From a virus: a DNA stretch of 58,295 bases. The stretch spans positions 1-58,295 of IMG/VR virus record IMGVR_UViG_3300049489_000494; one strand, given 5' to 3'. Below, piece after piece: positions 42,441 through 51,958 of the stretch (the stretch's first letter is position 1; each line of letters begins with the position of its first letter). The notes beneath the pieces were generated by a model. The model had not been told where the DNA came from, made no database searches, and was given only the letters and a program-made list of their open reading frames with translations. Made by a program: the position numbers and the translations under genes.

Positions 42441-43823
42441 CTAGATAGTGAAGTTATGTAATACGCCAATTGCAGCAGGGTGCTTACAGATGAGTACACA
42501 TAATCCTTGTAGATATGATACTACAGAGTTAACATGTCCACCAGTAGGACCTGGCTTGAGGTGGAAGTCTGACATATCATTAGCCTTGACAGTCTCGAAA
42601 TCAGATCCCCAATATTCCAATACCTTCTTACCATTACTACCAGCTTCTGGGAGGATATATAGACGCTTCTTAGGACAATACTCAGATGTATAAGTCTCAA
42701 CAACGTCATTACCATGGACATATGCGAAGTACTTAATACCTCTCTTATTATCATCCACAGTTTGGAATCGTCGATCGTCCTCACGTGATTCGATGAGTGA
42801 TGCATGAGCCTCTGGAGCCATTGCCATCATCTTCCATTTATACATATCCTGACCTACAGCAACCTTGAGATTGTCTAGACACTTCTGGATATACTTAACA
42901 TCGATTGGTTGATTACCGGCATCCTGACGACTACCAGCACTTGCACCACTCATAGTGATACCATGTACTAATCTACCATCATTAGCAGCTAGAGATTCTA
43001 ATCCTGCGAATACCTCAGTTAGAGTTCCATAGTCGAATCCTGTTGCAGTTAAATCTGGGAATGTAGGCTGACCATATCGGTAGAATACATCTCCAGCATC
43101 TGGCTGAGTAGTAATTGAGGTTAACACGATAGGAGCTAAGTTAGAATCCAATCCCTGTAGAGTTACCTTATTATTCTCTCTATCCTTACTGATAACTGAC
43201 CAGTATGTAGGAGTAGATGGAGCTGTTACGATAGCTGATGCAGTTGCATCATTATCCTTGAGCACTAGGATATCGCCATATTCAAAGAATCCAACGAATC
43301 CACGAGCTGAATCAGATGCGTCCTCTAATTGGAATACAACATTAGATCCACTGAGAACTGCTGGAGTAGCAGATGCATCAACCTGACCCATTACGCCAGA
43401 TCCATCACCGTATAGATCAGCAGAGAGTCTGCGCTTACTAGCAGATGTCTTACTCATGATCTCTAGAGCTAGAGGTTCTGCATACTTCTCAGGGGACTTA
43501 CGTGCTCTATCCCAGAGGTTATACTCTAGTTCAATAGTAGCATTAATCTCCTTGAATTTCGCAGTATGCTCACTAACTGAGATCTGCTGTGCATTAGGGA
43601 ATGATCTACCAGATGTTCCCGGATTCCTGTATTGAATTGCGCCAGGACCGAATGAATTCTGGAATGAGAATCTAATCTCACGAGCTGCTGTATTACCGAT
43701 TCTATTACGATAGATATACTCCCAATCACGGAAGTCCTGACTGATCTGATTACGAACTCCATCACTGAATACGATCTGGAGCAACTTACCTAGATTCAAC
43801 GAATCTATATTACTGAATGACAT
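42441..43823 (-). CDS. Major capsid protein
   Basis: The 460-residue product follows portal and scaffold genes and shows the mixed composition of an HK97-fold capsid protein: a helical N-terminal part (FRDWEYIYRNRIGNTAAREI), FKEINATIELEYNLWDRARK, a long beta-rich centre and the end PGPTGGHVNSVVSYLQGLCV. No processing protease is adjacent. Identification rests on gene order, size and layout. It is preceded by a ribosome-binding site and followed by a hairpin. Confidence 0.85.
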   Translation of the reverse strand: MSFSNIDSLNLGKLLQIVFSDGVRNQISQDFRDWEYIYRNRIGNTAAREIRFSFQNSFGPGAIQYRNPGTSGRSFPNAQQISVSEHTAKFKEINATIELEYNLWDRARKSPEKYAEPLALEIMSKTSASKRRLSADLYGDGSGVMGQVDASATPAVLSGSNVVFQLEDASDSARGFVGFFEYGDILVLKDNDATASAIVTAPSTPTYWSVISKDRENNKVTLQGLDSNLAPIVLTSITTQPDAGDVFYRYGQPTFPDLTATGFDYGTLTEVFAGLESLAANDGRLVHGITMSGASAGSRQDAGNQPIDVKYIQKCLDNLKVAVGQDMYKWKMMAMAPEAHASLIESREDDRRFQTVDDNKRGIKYFAYVHGNDVVETYTSEYCPKKRLYILPEAGSNGKKVLEYWGSDFETVKANDMSDFHLKPGPTGGHVNSVVSYLQGLCVLICKHPAAIGVLHNFTI

Positions 43824-43840
43824 ATTATTATTCCTATTCT

Positions 43841-43856
43841 GCTCATTCTAATGAGC
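43841..43856. repeat. Inverted repeat in capsid gene leader
   Basis: GCTCATT-CT-AATGAGC is a perfect 7-bp stem with a 2-nt loop, located about 20 bases upstream of the capsid start. In mRNA it would form a hairpin close to the ribosome-binding site and may set capsid expression. Confidence 0.6.
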
Positions 43857-43886
43857 TAATTAATTAATTCGAAGTTATGAGGGGGT

Positions 43887-43903
43887 GATCTAACCATTAG
43901 ATC
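43887..43903 (-). terminator. Hairpin just after scaffold gene, no U-tract
   Basis: GATCTAA-CCA-TTAGATC forms a 7-bp stem two bases beyond the scaffold stop. It adjoins a GGGGGTGAT motif on the plus strand. As a terminator it lacks T residues; as an RNA hairpin it could separate scaffold and capsid messages. Confidence 0.45.
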
Positions 43904-43905
43904 TA

Positions 43906-45075
43906 CTACCCGAATAACTTACCATAGCGACCCCAATTCTTGAGGAGCGAACCGATATCACCCTTCTTAATCAGACCACGAGCCTCCGATGCTGAACCTG
44001 ATCCTTGGATACCATTCACTACTCTATGTTGGGCATTCTCTGTAGCTTCCTTCTTCTTAGTAGCTACTACCTGATCAACCTTCTTGTCACTCTCCTTCTT
44101 GACAATACGTTGAATTGATACAGCTACATCTCGGAATTCTCGATTGATTAGATCAGGAGTTAACTCGATCTCATCAGGATATTCCTCTAATCGCTTCATA
44201 GCTCTATTCCATAGTAGATCATTGAGGAGTTGCTCATTCTGTGTATCACCTAACTTCCCTACGAATGAATTCTTAGTGAATGCAGGGTGAATCATTGATG
44301 TTAGAGCCTGTTCTTCTGTTTGCTGCTTAGTTCTAGTCATTTGTTGCTTGAATTCATCATTCTCAGCAGCCATCTTATCTAGACGAGCCTGTAATTCTGC
44401 CTGTTGCTTCTGGGAGTCTAGGAGTCGTAGTTGCTCAGGTGTAGCCTTCGCTCTGAATTCTCTCTCCTTAACCTGACTATCCATGAATTCATTGAATGCA
44501 GTCTCACGACCCTCCAATAGATTCACTATACCAGCCACACCCTGTGACTTATATGCAGATTCCATAGCATTCCAGTTATTACTGATCTCAGTATACTTCG
44601 GCTCTATTTCCTTGAGTTTAGACTGAGCCTGATCTCTCTCGACCTGCCATTTCCTAGCACCATGAGCCATCTGTACATATTTCTTGAGGCGATCCTTATC
44701 TGCGAAGTTGATATCAACTGATCTACGTCCCTTGTCATCTGTAATAGTGACACTCTCGATGTCGGTCGATTTCTCCTCTGGTGTCTTAGCTTCTGACTTG
44801 TTGCTAGATAACTCAGTGGATTCTGGGGATTTCGCTACCTTATTCGGGCTATTACCTGAATTACTAGTAGCCACTTCTGTCTGATCGGATTCCTGTTTAG
44901 ACCCATTCAATAGGGAGTCTAGAGTAGATTCAGTAGACATTGCATCTACATTCTCGCTCTCAACTATAAATTCTGGATCAATCTGTGCTCCAGTCTCGCC
45001 ATATACAGCTACTCCTGGATCCTTACCCTGCGATACCGCTCCAACCGCCTTCGCAATTACATCTGTCAATGCCAT
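43906..45075 (-). CDS. Scaffolding protein
   Basis: The 389-residue product is acidic and disordered in its first 110 residues, then strongly coiled coil (residues 150-270, RDQAQSKLKEIEPKYTE and KQQAELQARLDKMAAENDEF), with a basic C-terminus (RGLIKKGDIGSLLKNWGRYG) suited to binding capsid protein. Position between portal and major capsid is the classic scaffold slot. It is the first gene downstream of the consensus promoter at 45197-45225. Confidence 0.85.
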   Translation of the reverse strand: MALTDVIAKAVGAVSQGKDPGVAVYGETGAQIDPEFIVESENVDAMSTESTLDSLLNGSKQESDQTEVATSNSGNSPNKVAKSPESTELSSNKSEAKTPEEKSTDIESVTITDDKGRRSVDINFADKDRLKKYVQMAHGARKWQVERDQAQSKLKEIEPKYTEISNNWNAMESAYKSQGVAGIVNLLEGRETAFNEFMDSQVKEREFRAKATPEQLRLLDSQKQQAELQARLDKMAAENDEFKQQMTRTKQQTEEQALTSMIHPAFTKNSFVGKLGDTQNEQLLNDLLWNRAMKRLEEYPDEIELTPDLINREFRDVAVSIQRIVKKESDKKVDQVVATKKKEATENAQHRVVNGIQGSGSASEARGLIKKGDIGSLLKNWGRYGKLFG

Positions 45076-45099
45076 ATAACTAACTCCTGATATTCGTCC

Positions 45100-45114
45100 A
45101 TATCCTATGGATAT
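45100..45114. repeat. Hairpin in scaffold mRNA leader
   Basis: ATATCC-TAT-GGATAT is a 6-bp stem with 3-nt loop in the leader between promoter and scaffold start. Similar ATATCC/GGATAT words recur nearby (45160-45170), so alternative pairings in the leader are possible. Confidence 0.45.
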
Positions 45115-45196
45115 CGATGGAATATCTCAATATTGTCCGTAGGAGTCCCTCACTATGATGGATATCCTATTGTGTATATATTGTGTATATCTCTAT

Positions 45197-45225
45197 ATTA
45201 TATCACATTTATAGTCTAGTGTCAA
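45197..45225 (-). promoter_or_regulatory. Perfect consensus sigma70 promoter for scaffold-capsid
   Basis: On the minus strand TTGACA (45220-45225) and TATAAT (45197-45202) are both full matches, with a 17-nt spacer. The predicted start is near 45190, giving a leader of about 115 nt to the scaffold ATG. It lies in the portal-scaffold gap and would boost the proteins needed in most copies. Host RNA polymerase would read it without phage factors. Confidence 0.85.
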
Positions 45226-45256
45226 TAGTATAATCATTGTATTATCTATACACATA

Positions 45257-47278
45257 TTATCCATTAGGTATCGGAGGTAATTCCGCAATAGCTGCCTGTT
45301 CCCCAGTATTACCAGCTACTGGGGGCATCGGACCTGCCATACCATCTGGCCCTGGAACTCCTGGACCTCCTGGCATCATCCCAGGCTGACCCTGACCCAT
45401 ACCACTTCGCTCCTGTGCAGCTATAGCAGCTCTATCATTAATATGCTGTATTATTAGAGGCTTGAGTGAGTCTTCCAAGTACTTATATTCCACAGTCATT
45501 ACATACTGTAGAGCATATGCCATCATATTCTCATGATCCTGTAACTGCTCTGGTGGTATATATGAACCAGTACTAATCATCTCCTCGAATATCTCCCTCT
45601 GACGATCCTCAGCTAATTGCATCATATCGTAGAGGCCCTCCAGCTCGTTCAACTTCATCATTTTCAATGAGACACGAGTTGGAACACCTGCCTTCTCGAA
45701 TAGAGGTTGGAGTGATAGGATCTCCTCACGTCTAGTCATTGGATCTAGAGATAGAGAGGCACCATACTCAACTACAATATCGAAGCCACCATCTATATCA
45801 GCTCCACGTATATCTACTGATTCTAGAGCCTTCTCCCTACCTAATACCTGTATCGTATGAGTAGTAGTCCAGTGCTTCTGTATGAGTGATAGGTAGCTCT
45901 TATATACAGCCTCAACGAATAGTACATACTTATTGAAGAGTCTACGTCTGATCATATTACCCTGATTAGTGGCATACTGCATGGAGAATCCAGATTGCTC
46001 ACGTGACTGCTGACCGAACATCGCCTCATTGACTCCAGACATATCATCTATACCTAGACGAATCTGATCTCTGAGTTGATTAACTGCGGGAGGTAGCGGC
46101 ATTGGTTCCATGAAGTGTGGAGGTTGTACTCCTGTGATTCGAATTACATCCCACGGTGAATTGGTGATGGAGTCGTCACTGATCTCAGCACCCTCTGGTA
46201 GGATAATCCTAGGTATTCCATGTGCCTGAACTGCATCTAGTATACTGGAGTCGAGACGACTGAGGATATCCTGTGGTCCTGTTATGTAGTCTACGAATGA
46301 GGCTCCCCACACACGATGCGCTATGTCTATATCTGTGAATATATGGTATGGTAATCTAGCCCTCTCAGGCATTTTCGAGATACCCTGCAATGTCTTCGCC
46401 TTCCCTGTACTGAATCTGAATGGGTTAGCCCCCACCTGACCTAATACAGTACCATCTGATAGGCAATAACAGAATCTACCTAGATACCCATTAGTAGGGA
46501 GACCTGTCTCCCAATACTCGTATATCTCAACCACATCATACTTAGAATCATCTAGAGTAGAATCATTAGCAGTACTACTTGGTGTACTACTACCACTACC
46601 ACCCTGAATGCGTGTCCTATCTATCAGCTCTCGATACTCAGGCCACTGGAATAGAGCCTCCTCGTATGGAATATAGCGTCTCTCGAATACATATCTAACC
46701 TCATCCCATGAGGATGGATCTGGATCTATGAACATGTTCCATGGCGATGGATTGACGAATGAGAGCTCTCCTTCCAGGGTTAACTCACCAGACTCATCGA
46801 TGTCAATAATATCACCCCTATTAGAGTCCCATATAGTCTTCATGAATCCTGAGCCATATAATAGAGTATCTAGTGATACCTGATCTATTCTCTCCTGCAT
46901 TTTATACTGTCTAATACCATAACGAACTAGACGATCTGCAGCATCCGCCTTCCTCCTATCATCCTGATCATTACTAGTAGGTCTAGCTATAACAGATGGA
47001 GGATTAGCTGATAACTGAGCATGTATGAATCTGAGATTCTTGAATGCATATATTAGGGATAGTGATGCACCTGAATTATTAGGTGCTGAGTCATCACCAA
47101 TTCCTGGATAGAATGTAGATAGAGGATTACGATGATTAGCTCCCTCAGTACCGTAGACAGTCCTCTCTGCTTCCTCCCACTTCCTCTGCATATCCTGCTT
47201 AGATTGAGTAGCATTCCTGAGTCTCCTCTGGAGATTCTGCTTCGCTAGATCAGCTGTCCATGGTTGTATCTTAGCCAT
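45257..47278 (-). CDS. Portal protein
   Basis: The 673-residue product has a podovirus portal layout: basic helical N-terminus (RRLRNATQSKQDMQRKWEEA), LIYAFKNLRFIHAQLSANPP, the YGSGFMKTIWDSNRGD segment, FVNPSPWNMFIDPDPSSWDE and a clip/stem region with FGQQSREQSGFSMQYATNQG. The C-terminal 45 residues are Gly/Pro/Met-rich. It would form the dodecameric DNA entry ring and bind terminase. Its place between terminase and scaffold agrees. Confidence 0.9.
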   Translation of the reverse strand: MAKIQPWTADLAKQNLQRRLRNATQSKQDMQRKWEEAERTVYGTEGANHRNPLSTFYPGIGDDSAPNNSGASLSLIYAFKNLRFIHAQLSANPPSVIARPTSNDQDDRRKADAADRLVRYGIRQYKMQERIDQVSLDTLLYGSGFMKTIWDSNRGDIIDIDESGELTLEGELSFVNPSPWNMFIDPDPSSWDEVRYVFERRYIPYEEALFQWPEYRELIDRTRIQGGSGSSTPSSTANDSTLDDSKYDVVEIYEYWETGLPTNGYLGRFCYCLSDGTVLGQVGANPFRFSTGKAKTLQGISKMPERARLPYHIFTDIDIAHRVWGASFVDYITGPQDILSRLDSSILDAVQAHGIPRIILPEGAEISDDSITNSPWDVIRITGVQPPHFMEPMPLPPAVNQLRDQIRLGIDDMSGVNEAMFGQQSREQSGFSMQYATNQGNMIRRRLFNKYVLFVEAVYKSYLSLIQKHWTTTHTIQVLGREKALESVDIRGADIDGGFDIVVEYGASLSLDPMTRREEILSLQPLFEKAGVPTRVSLKMMKLNELEGLYDMMQLAEDRQREIFEEMISTGSYIPPEQLQDHENMMAYALQYVMTVEYKYLEDSLKPLIIQHINDRAAIAAQERSGMGQGQPGMMPGGPGVPGPDGMAGPMPPVAGNTGEQAAIAELPPIPNG

Positions 47279-47280
47279 TG

Positions 47281-47706
47281 TTATTCACTCCGCTTCTTAC
47301 TATTATCACTATTACTACTACTAGTACTACTAGATAGAGCTTTACTTGCTTGTAATTGTGCCCTGAGCTCGGACATACGAGCTGGATTGAGATTGACACC
47401 ACGATGATCTAATTGCCCATATCTCATTAATATAGGATCCATCATACATAGAAGTTCAATCTCTCTATTACTCAACTTCTTCTTACTCATCAGACGATTA
47501 TATAGACCACGTACTAGATCCCACTCATATTCAGAATCATATCCAGATTCAATCATCTCTAGAGATTCTCGTATAATCTCCTCCGGTGTCTGTCTACTAC
47601 TACTACTCTGCTTAGGTGTAGCTACTACAGGTTCTGGAGTAGGTGTCTCTATCATTATCTGTATAACTTGCCTACGTGATTTCCTATTACTACCAGGTGT
47701 ATGCAT
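47281..47706 (-). CDS. Hypothetical protein between terminase and portal
   Basis: The 141-residue product has a basic start, Pro/Ser-rich linker, a helical core (PEEIIRESLEMIESGYDSEY, LMSKKKLSNREIELLCMMDP) and a Ser-rich end. GGAGG eleven bases before ATG 47706 supports the start; ATG 47655 is an alternative. It may be a small virion or packaging cofactor. Confidence 0.65.
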   Translation of the reverse strand: MHTPGSNRKSRRQVIQIMIETPTPEPVVATPKQSSSSRQTPEEIIRESLEMIESGYDSEYEWDLVRGLYNRLMSKKKLSNREIELLCMMDPILMRYGQLDHRGVNLNPARMSELRAQLQASKALSSSTSSSNSDNSKKRSE

Positions 47707-47711
47707 AGTAG

Positions 47712-47867
47712 TTACTGCCTCCAGTTATTAGTGAATTTAATATTGAGTAGATTGCGACGAATCTCTGCCATCTCATTCCTGAGTCTCATATTACGCCACA
47801 TTATTAGTACGTTAATAGGTAACATTATATGTAGTGAGAATATTAGTGCAATAATTAACGATTCCAT
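47712..47867 (-). CDS. Small membrane protein overlapping terminase end
   Basis: The 51-residue product starts MESLIIALIFSLHIMLPINV, one transmembrane helix, then a basic amphipathic part (RNMRLRNEMAEIRRNLL). GGAG precedes ATG 47867, and the gene overlaps the terminase end by 13 bp. A holin- or spanin-like role is conceivable. Confidence 0.55.
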   Translation of the reverse strand: MESLIIALIFSLHIMLPINVLIMWRNMRLRNEMAEIRRNLLNIKFTNNWRQ

Positions 47868-50311
47868 CTAGATCTAACTCCTCTACCTATTCTACTATTC
47901 CCATTTCTAATACTCTGATTGCGCTGCTTCCTACGCTCATTCTCTAGGTATAACCACTCATGCCATGCTACAGGCTTGAGATTAGGATCTGCCTTCGGTA
48001 TTAGATCAGCGAAGTATTGAGCCGTATCTAGGAGATGGTAGCTCGATGCATTAACAATACGTGATTCTCCATTAGGAGCCCATCTACAACTACGGAATTC
48101 TCCGATTAGATTAGTACACTTCGGTGATATCAATAATCTAACTCCTAATGAACTACGTAAGCCCATTATTAGTTCAGCCTTTCTACTATTCTTATCATAG
48201 GGAGACATATATGGAGGGGTGATTCCAGCTGCAGCAGCTCTACCTAGATACCATGCCTCATGTGGATCACATATTCTCCTGATTATATTAACATGTCGAG
48301 TGCGCTCACGCATCTCCTCTACAATTCGAACAGGATCTAGTATATCCTCTATATACTCAGCAACTATACAATACCATATAGATGTAGCAGGATCCTCTGC
48401 CCAGAGTGTATATCCGAACTTAGACTTCAGTGCAGGATCTACTGATTCTACATGTCTCCATTGTGGGGAGTAGTTAATAGGCTCACGTACATGGATAGCA
48501 GGATCGAGCTCATATACAGAATCCTCACCAACAGACCATGCTCCATAGAGGATAGTATTGCGATACTCCTCTGTATATCCATTCAACTTATCTAGTTCCT
48601 CTTGTATACGAGCTGCATACAGTGGGTTATCCAATTTACTGAGTGAATACTTCCGGCCAGTAGGTTCACTAGCACTATCTACAATCTTCCTAATCTCATC
48701 ATTCCTGAACTTAGGAGTGAAGGTGGCTAGGAAGTAGCCATTACGTGCAGCAACTCGCTGTTGGAGCTCCTCTAATACATATATACTAGAAGGCATCTCA
48801 TCTAACCACACATAGTGAGCAACATAACCCTGCATGTGCTTCCTATGTTTCTCCGAACTATCATTATGTGATAGGAATACAATTGTATCTCCAGTATCAA
48901 TATTCTCTACTGACTGCAGAGATCCACCAACACGCCTCTCCTTCCATTTACTAGTATCTAGGAATTGTGCCAGCTTCTTCCCCCAGAGTTCTATGTCCAT
49001 CATCTTCCGGTCCTGACCTGCTACTATTATTAGTAGTGGTTCAGTTCCCCACTCAGCTGGACGTACCCATGTTGGATGTGTATTAGTTAGAATCCATGTG
49101 ATCTCACGAGCAGCTAGACCCGACTTACCTGAGTTATGAGTTACTAATCCATTTGCTAGACAGTATAGATTAGTTGAGGACTCAACATGTATATCATATG
49201 TATTCACTAACTCAGTAGATCCATTGTGCTTAGCTCCAATCCAATCAGGATTAGTTCTAGTAGCTACTAGATCTGAATATTCTGGCTTCCATTTCTTACT
49301 AGGAGTTACTAGATATGGATCTAACTCATGTAATATACGCTTAGAATATGCATTATTAGCACATCTAATTGAATATGTAGGGCCATTTACGAACTTATCC
49401 CTATCATTAGTATATATAGTTAATTGTGTCTGCCATAGAGCTAGAAATGCATATTGTAGTACTTCCAATACTGTCCTAGCTTGCATCTCAGTCGATATAC
49501 ATAATGTATTCCAACTATCCATGTAGATAGATCCATCAGTATCTATAATACCAGCTACGAATGCTAGTAATGTATCTCTATCCCATCCTCTAACTACATT
49601 GATATCTACCCATTTCTCATGAGCATATCTATCTCGGCACCATTCATTGTAGTACTTAACCTCAGCTCTGCCTATATGCCATGTATAATTCTCACCACCA
49701 CACTTAACTGCAGTAGTTCCACATATATTAGACAACTTATTAGGTATATTAGAATCAGCTGATGATATATAGATCTGCTTACCACCAGCCATACTACATC
49801 CATCACCTAGTAGTGCAGCTATTGCATAGGCCATATCAGGTTCATGTATACTACCAAGTGGAGTATTAAGTTCAACTCGACGAATCTGACTATCTCTATG
49901 GAATTTATCCACAGTTCTCTCACCATCCCTAGTTAGAAATGTATGGTTAGTTGTACACTTAGCTTGAATCATTCCTCTATTAGTTAGAGTTACTACTTCA
50001 CGGGGTCCATTATTGAATACCTGCAATACTCTGATAGGAGAACCATGTTCATTATATACTAGATCATCTATCCTGAGCTCCTCAATTGGTATTGGACCAT
50101 GAGGAGTTGCTACTAGGGTGCCCTCAGCTAGACATTGATTTCCTGCTACTACCCACCTGAATTTGATGAGTCCTATATCGTCTAGTATTGTCTGCTGAGC
50201 TGCTGTAGGTCTGGACGTAACATCAGACGGATCGAAGCATTCTGCTAATTGCAGTTGCCGCATTCTATTAACTGCGGATGCTACTAATTGTTGTTGTCTG
50301 ATGTCGGCCAT
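47855..50311 (-). CDS. Terminase large subunit interrupted by an in-frame intein
   Basis: The precursor is 818 residues; excision of a 334-residue intein leaves a 484-residue terminase. The extein junction is in the ATP-binding P-loop: VVAGNQ before and SGKSGLAARE after, giving GNQSGKS. Walker B is YVWLDE. The nuclease domain has ESVDPALKSKFG and RRICDPHEAWYLG. It packages DNA through the portal. ATG 50311 (MADIRQQQLV) is preferred for AGGA upstream; the frame extends to a TTG at 50365 next to the upstream stop. It lies 6 kb from the small subunit. Confidence 0.9.
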   Translation of the reverse strand: MADIRQQQLVASAVNRMRQLQLAECFDPSDVTSRPTAAQQTILDDIGLIKFRWVVAGNQCLAEGTLVATPHGPIPIEELRIDDLVYNEHGSPIRVLQVFNNGPREVVTLTNRGMIQAKCTTNHTFLTRDGERTVDKFHRDSQIRRVELNTPLGSIHEPDMAYAIAALLGDGCSMAGGKQIYISSADSNIPNKLSNICGTTAVKCGGENYTWHIGRAEVKYYNEWCRDRYAHEKWVDINVVRGWDRDTLLAFVAGIIDTDGSIYMDSWNTLCISTEMQARTVLEVLQYAFLALWQTQLTIYTNDRDKFVNGPTYSIRCANNAYSKRILHELDPYLVTPSKKWKPEYSDLVATRTNPDWIGAKHNGSTELVNTYDIHVESSTNLYCLANGLVTHNSGKSGLAAREITWILTNTHPTWVRPAEWGTEPLLIIVAGQDRKMMDIELWGKKLAQFLDTSKWKERRVGGSLQSVENIDTGDTIVFLSHNDSSEKHRKHMQGYVAHYVWLDEMPSSIYVLEELQQRVAARNGYFLATFTPKFRNDEIRKIVDSASEPTGRKYSLSKLDNPLYAARIQEELDKLNGYTEEYRNTILYGAWSVGEDSVYELDPAIHVREPINYSPQWRHVESVDPALKSKFGYTLWAEDPATSIWYCIVAEYIEDILDPVRIVEEMRERTRHVNIIRRICDPHEAWYLGRAAAAGITPPYMSPYDKNSRKAELIMGLRSSLGVRLLISPKCTNLIGEFRSCRWAPNGESRIVNASSYHLLDTAQYFADLIPKADPNLKPVAWHEWLYLENERRKQRNQSIRNGNSRIGRGVRSRWNR
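49133..50134 (-). mobile_element. LAGLIDADG-containing intein in the terminase P-loop
   Basis: The 334-residue element starts with Cys (CLAEGTLVATPHG), has a block B with TTNHTFLT, two LAGLIDADG helices (AYAIAALLGDG and LLAFVAGIIDTDG) and ends NTYDIHVESS ... LANGLVTHN, followed by Ser as the +1 residue. These are all parts of a bifunctional splicing-homing intein. The second half of each helix keeps an acidic residue, so the endonuclease looks intact. Insertion in the P-loop, an invariant site, is typical and prevents loss. Confidence 0.93.
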
Positions 50312-50366
50312 TGATATTCCTGTGAGCATTACAGTATTAATATACCGTGTGTTGTCTACTGACAAC

Positions 50367-50756
50367 TCACTGCTCCTGTATTACTCTAACCTCATTCACA
50401 GTTAGTGCGGATCCAGCTCCGGTGGTCACTACTACTCGCATACTAGATCTTAGTGGTAGATATGTCCAATCTGCTGAATCATTAGCTAGTAGTCGAATTG
50501 AGTAGATACCATCTGCGGTAATCGCTACCGACTTAGCATCTACCGCCTGAGTAGTGAATCCATCGCTAGATGACTGGAGGATAGCAGTGATACCACTACC
50601 TACAGTAACTCCACTGACTACTATATCAACTACCATGTATAGAGCTCCTCCAGCAGTCACCCTACGACTCTTACTAATAGGTTCCTTCACTAGAGATGCT
50701 CCATATGATGTAGCAGCTCCATATTCAATTCCATCCATTATCCATGCATTACTCAT
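50367..50756 (-). CDS. Beta-rich virion protein, decoration-like
   Basis: The 129-residue product is rich in Gly, Ser, Thr and Val, with a run typical of beta-sandwich virion proteins (MVVDIVVSGVTVGSGITAIL and AITADGIYSIRLL). It sits in a block of similar small beta proteins. Head decoration or tail appendage are both possible. Confidence 0.62.
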   Translation of the reverse strand: MSNAWIMDGIEYGAATSYGASLVKEPISKSRRVTAGGALYMVVDIVVSGVTVGSGITAILQSSSDGFTTQAVDAKSVAITADGIYSIRLLANDSADWTYLPLRSSMRVVVTTGAGSALTVNEVRVIQEQ

Positions 50757-50789
50757 TCTGATTACTCCCGTATTTATATCATTACTATG

Positions 50790-51305
50790 TTATACTATAC
50801 TATTACTATATAATTCCAACCACTCATCTAGAGCTCTAGGTCCATCTACTTCTAATCTAAGAGGTACAGGTAATCCTAGTATATCGATGAGTATATATCC
50901 TATTAGTTCACTGCACACTAATGTACGGGTACCGTCTGATGTAGGATTGGCACCTAATCTGAGTAATCTAGTTAGACCCATACCTAATATCTGTAGTGAT
51001 CCGTACTCCCGACCTGCTGTTAGGATACAGTATCTCATTAGTTCCTGATGCTGCTTCTCCGTCATATGTAGAGTATGTCGCTTAACTACTACATGATTAT
51101 GATCAAACTGTATCGCCCCCACGAATCTAACACCAGTTCCAACTGCTTCGTAGTTCAATTCTACATCCAATGTAGGTGAACGCCACTGTATTCCTACATG
51201 TGAATATGGAGTGCCCTCAACTGCCCTAATAGCGTAGGATAGAGGAGCGAAGCCTCTAGGTCTTGTGAATACTATATCTAGTTGTATTGAGGAACTACTA
51301 CTCAT
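50790..51305 (-). CDS. Permuted papain-fold (YiiX/NlpC-like) peptidase
   Basis: The 171-residue product has the permuted NlpC/P60-type order: His36 in TPYSHVGIQW first and Cys131 in TLVCSELIGYIL later, with VVVKRHTL between. Members of this fold are amidases or peptidases acting on peptidoglycan or lipids. Encoded among structural genes, it may be a virion-associated enzyme aiding DNA entry, or a lysis enzyme complementing the transglycosylase. Confidence 0.75.
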   Translation of the reverse strand: MSSSSSIQLDIVFTRPRGFAPLSYAIRAVEGTPYSHVGIQWRSPTLDVELNYEAVGTGVRFVGAIQFDHNHVVVKRHTLHMTEKQHQELMRYCILTAGREYGSLQILGMGLTRLLRLGANPTSDGTRTLVCSELIGYILIDILGLPVPLRLEVDGPRALDEWLELYSNSIV

Positions 51306-51306
51306 A

Positions 51307-51957
51307 TCATGTCTTCTTATGTAGGAAGAAGTTACACTTCACAGATACAGTACTATTACCTGTATTAGTATAGACAATACGTATATATAGATTAGCTAAT
51401 ATACGTGCTGGATAATCCACCCTAACAGTTCCCTGATCCTGCTTAGATGAGGAGATCTGCCAATTAGTTGCGAATTCATTGAGTACTAGTCCAGCTCCAT
51501 ATCCTAGTACATTATCTACATCAACAACCTGGAACTTAATAGAATCTGTGAAGTTGTGATTCATGAGTATTAGTTGAGCCTCATTAATCCATCTCTCCTC
51601 AGTTAGTCGATAATCAATATTGGATACTGAGTTGGCAACTGCCTCCCCAATCACCCCTACTCCACGGAATAGATATCCATCTGTATTATTGAATGCTCTA
51701 GTTCTGATTATAGGATAACCATCGCTATCTAGATTAGGTATATCCTTGAGGTAGTTAATTGCTCTACTAATATCAGTTATATCACTACTACCATCATTAA
51801 CTACAGCAATTCCTGTAGCTATATGAGTTAATAATAGAGAGTCATTGGCCCATCTACTCAACTCCTGAGATTGAATCTCATACTGATCACTAGCCGCAAT
51901 CTCCATACCTGCATAGGTATGTGGTACTGAATCTACATTTCTAATTATATATAACAT
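51307..51957 (-). CDS. Virion protein, unrecognised
   Basis: The 216-residue product (MLYIIRNVDSVPHTYAGMEI...) has mixed alpha/beta composition with TRAFNNTDGYLFRGVGVIGE and a beta-rich C-terminus. The true start is probably ATG 51957, overlapping the upstream stop, since the longer frame lies in the upstream gene. Confidence 0.65.
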   Translation of the reverse strand: MLYIIRNVDSVPHTYAGMEIAASDQYEIQSQELSRWANDSLLLTHIATGIAVVNDGSSDITDISRAINYLKDIPNLDSDGYPIIRTRAFNNTDGYLFRGVGVIGEAVANSVSNIDYRLTEERWINEAQLILMNHNFTDSIKFQVVDVDNVLGYGAGLVLNEFATNWQISSSKQDQGTVRVDYPARILANLYIRIVYTNTGNSTVSVKCNFFLHKKT

Positions 51958-51958
51958 A

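Noticed and set aside
50312-50365. TTG start giving 18 more residues on the terminase
   Set aside because: The ATG at 50311 has a better ribosome-binding site and gives a natural terminase N-terminus. The longer form cannot be excluded.
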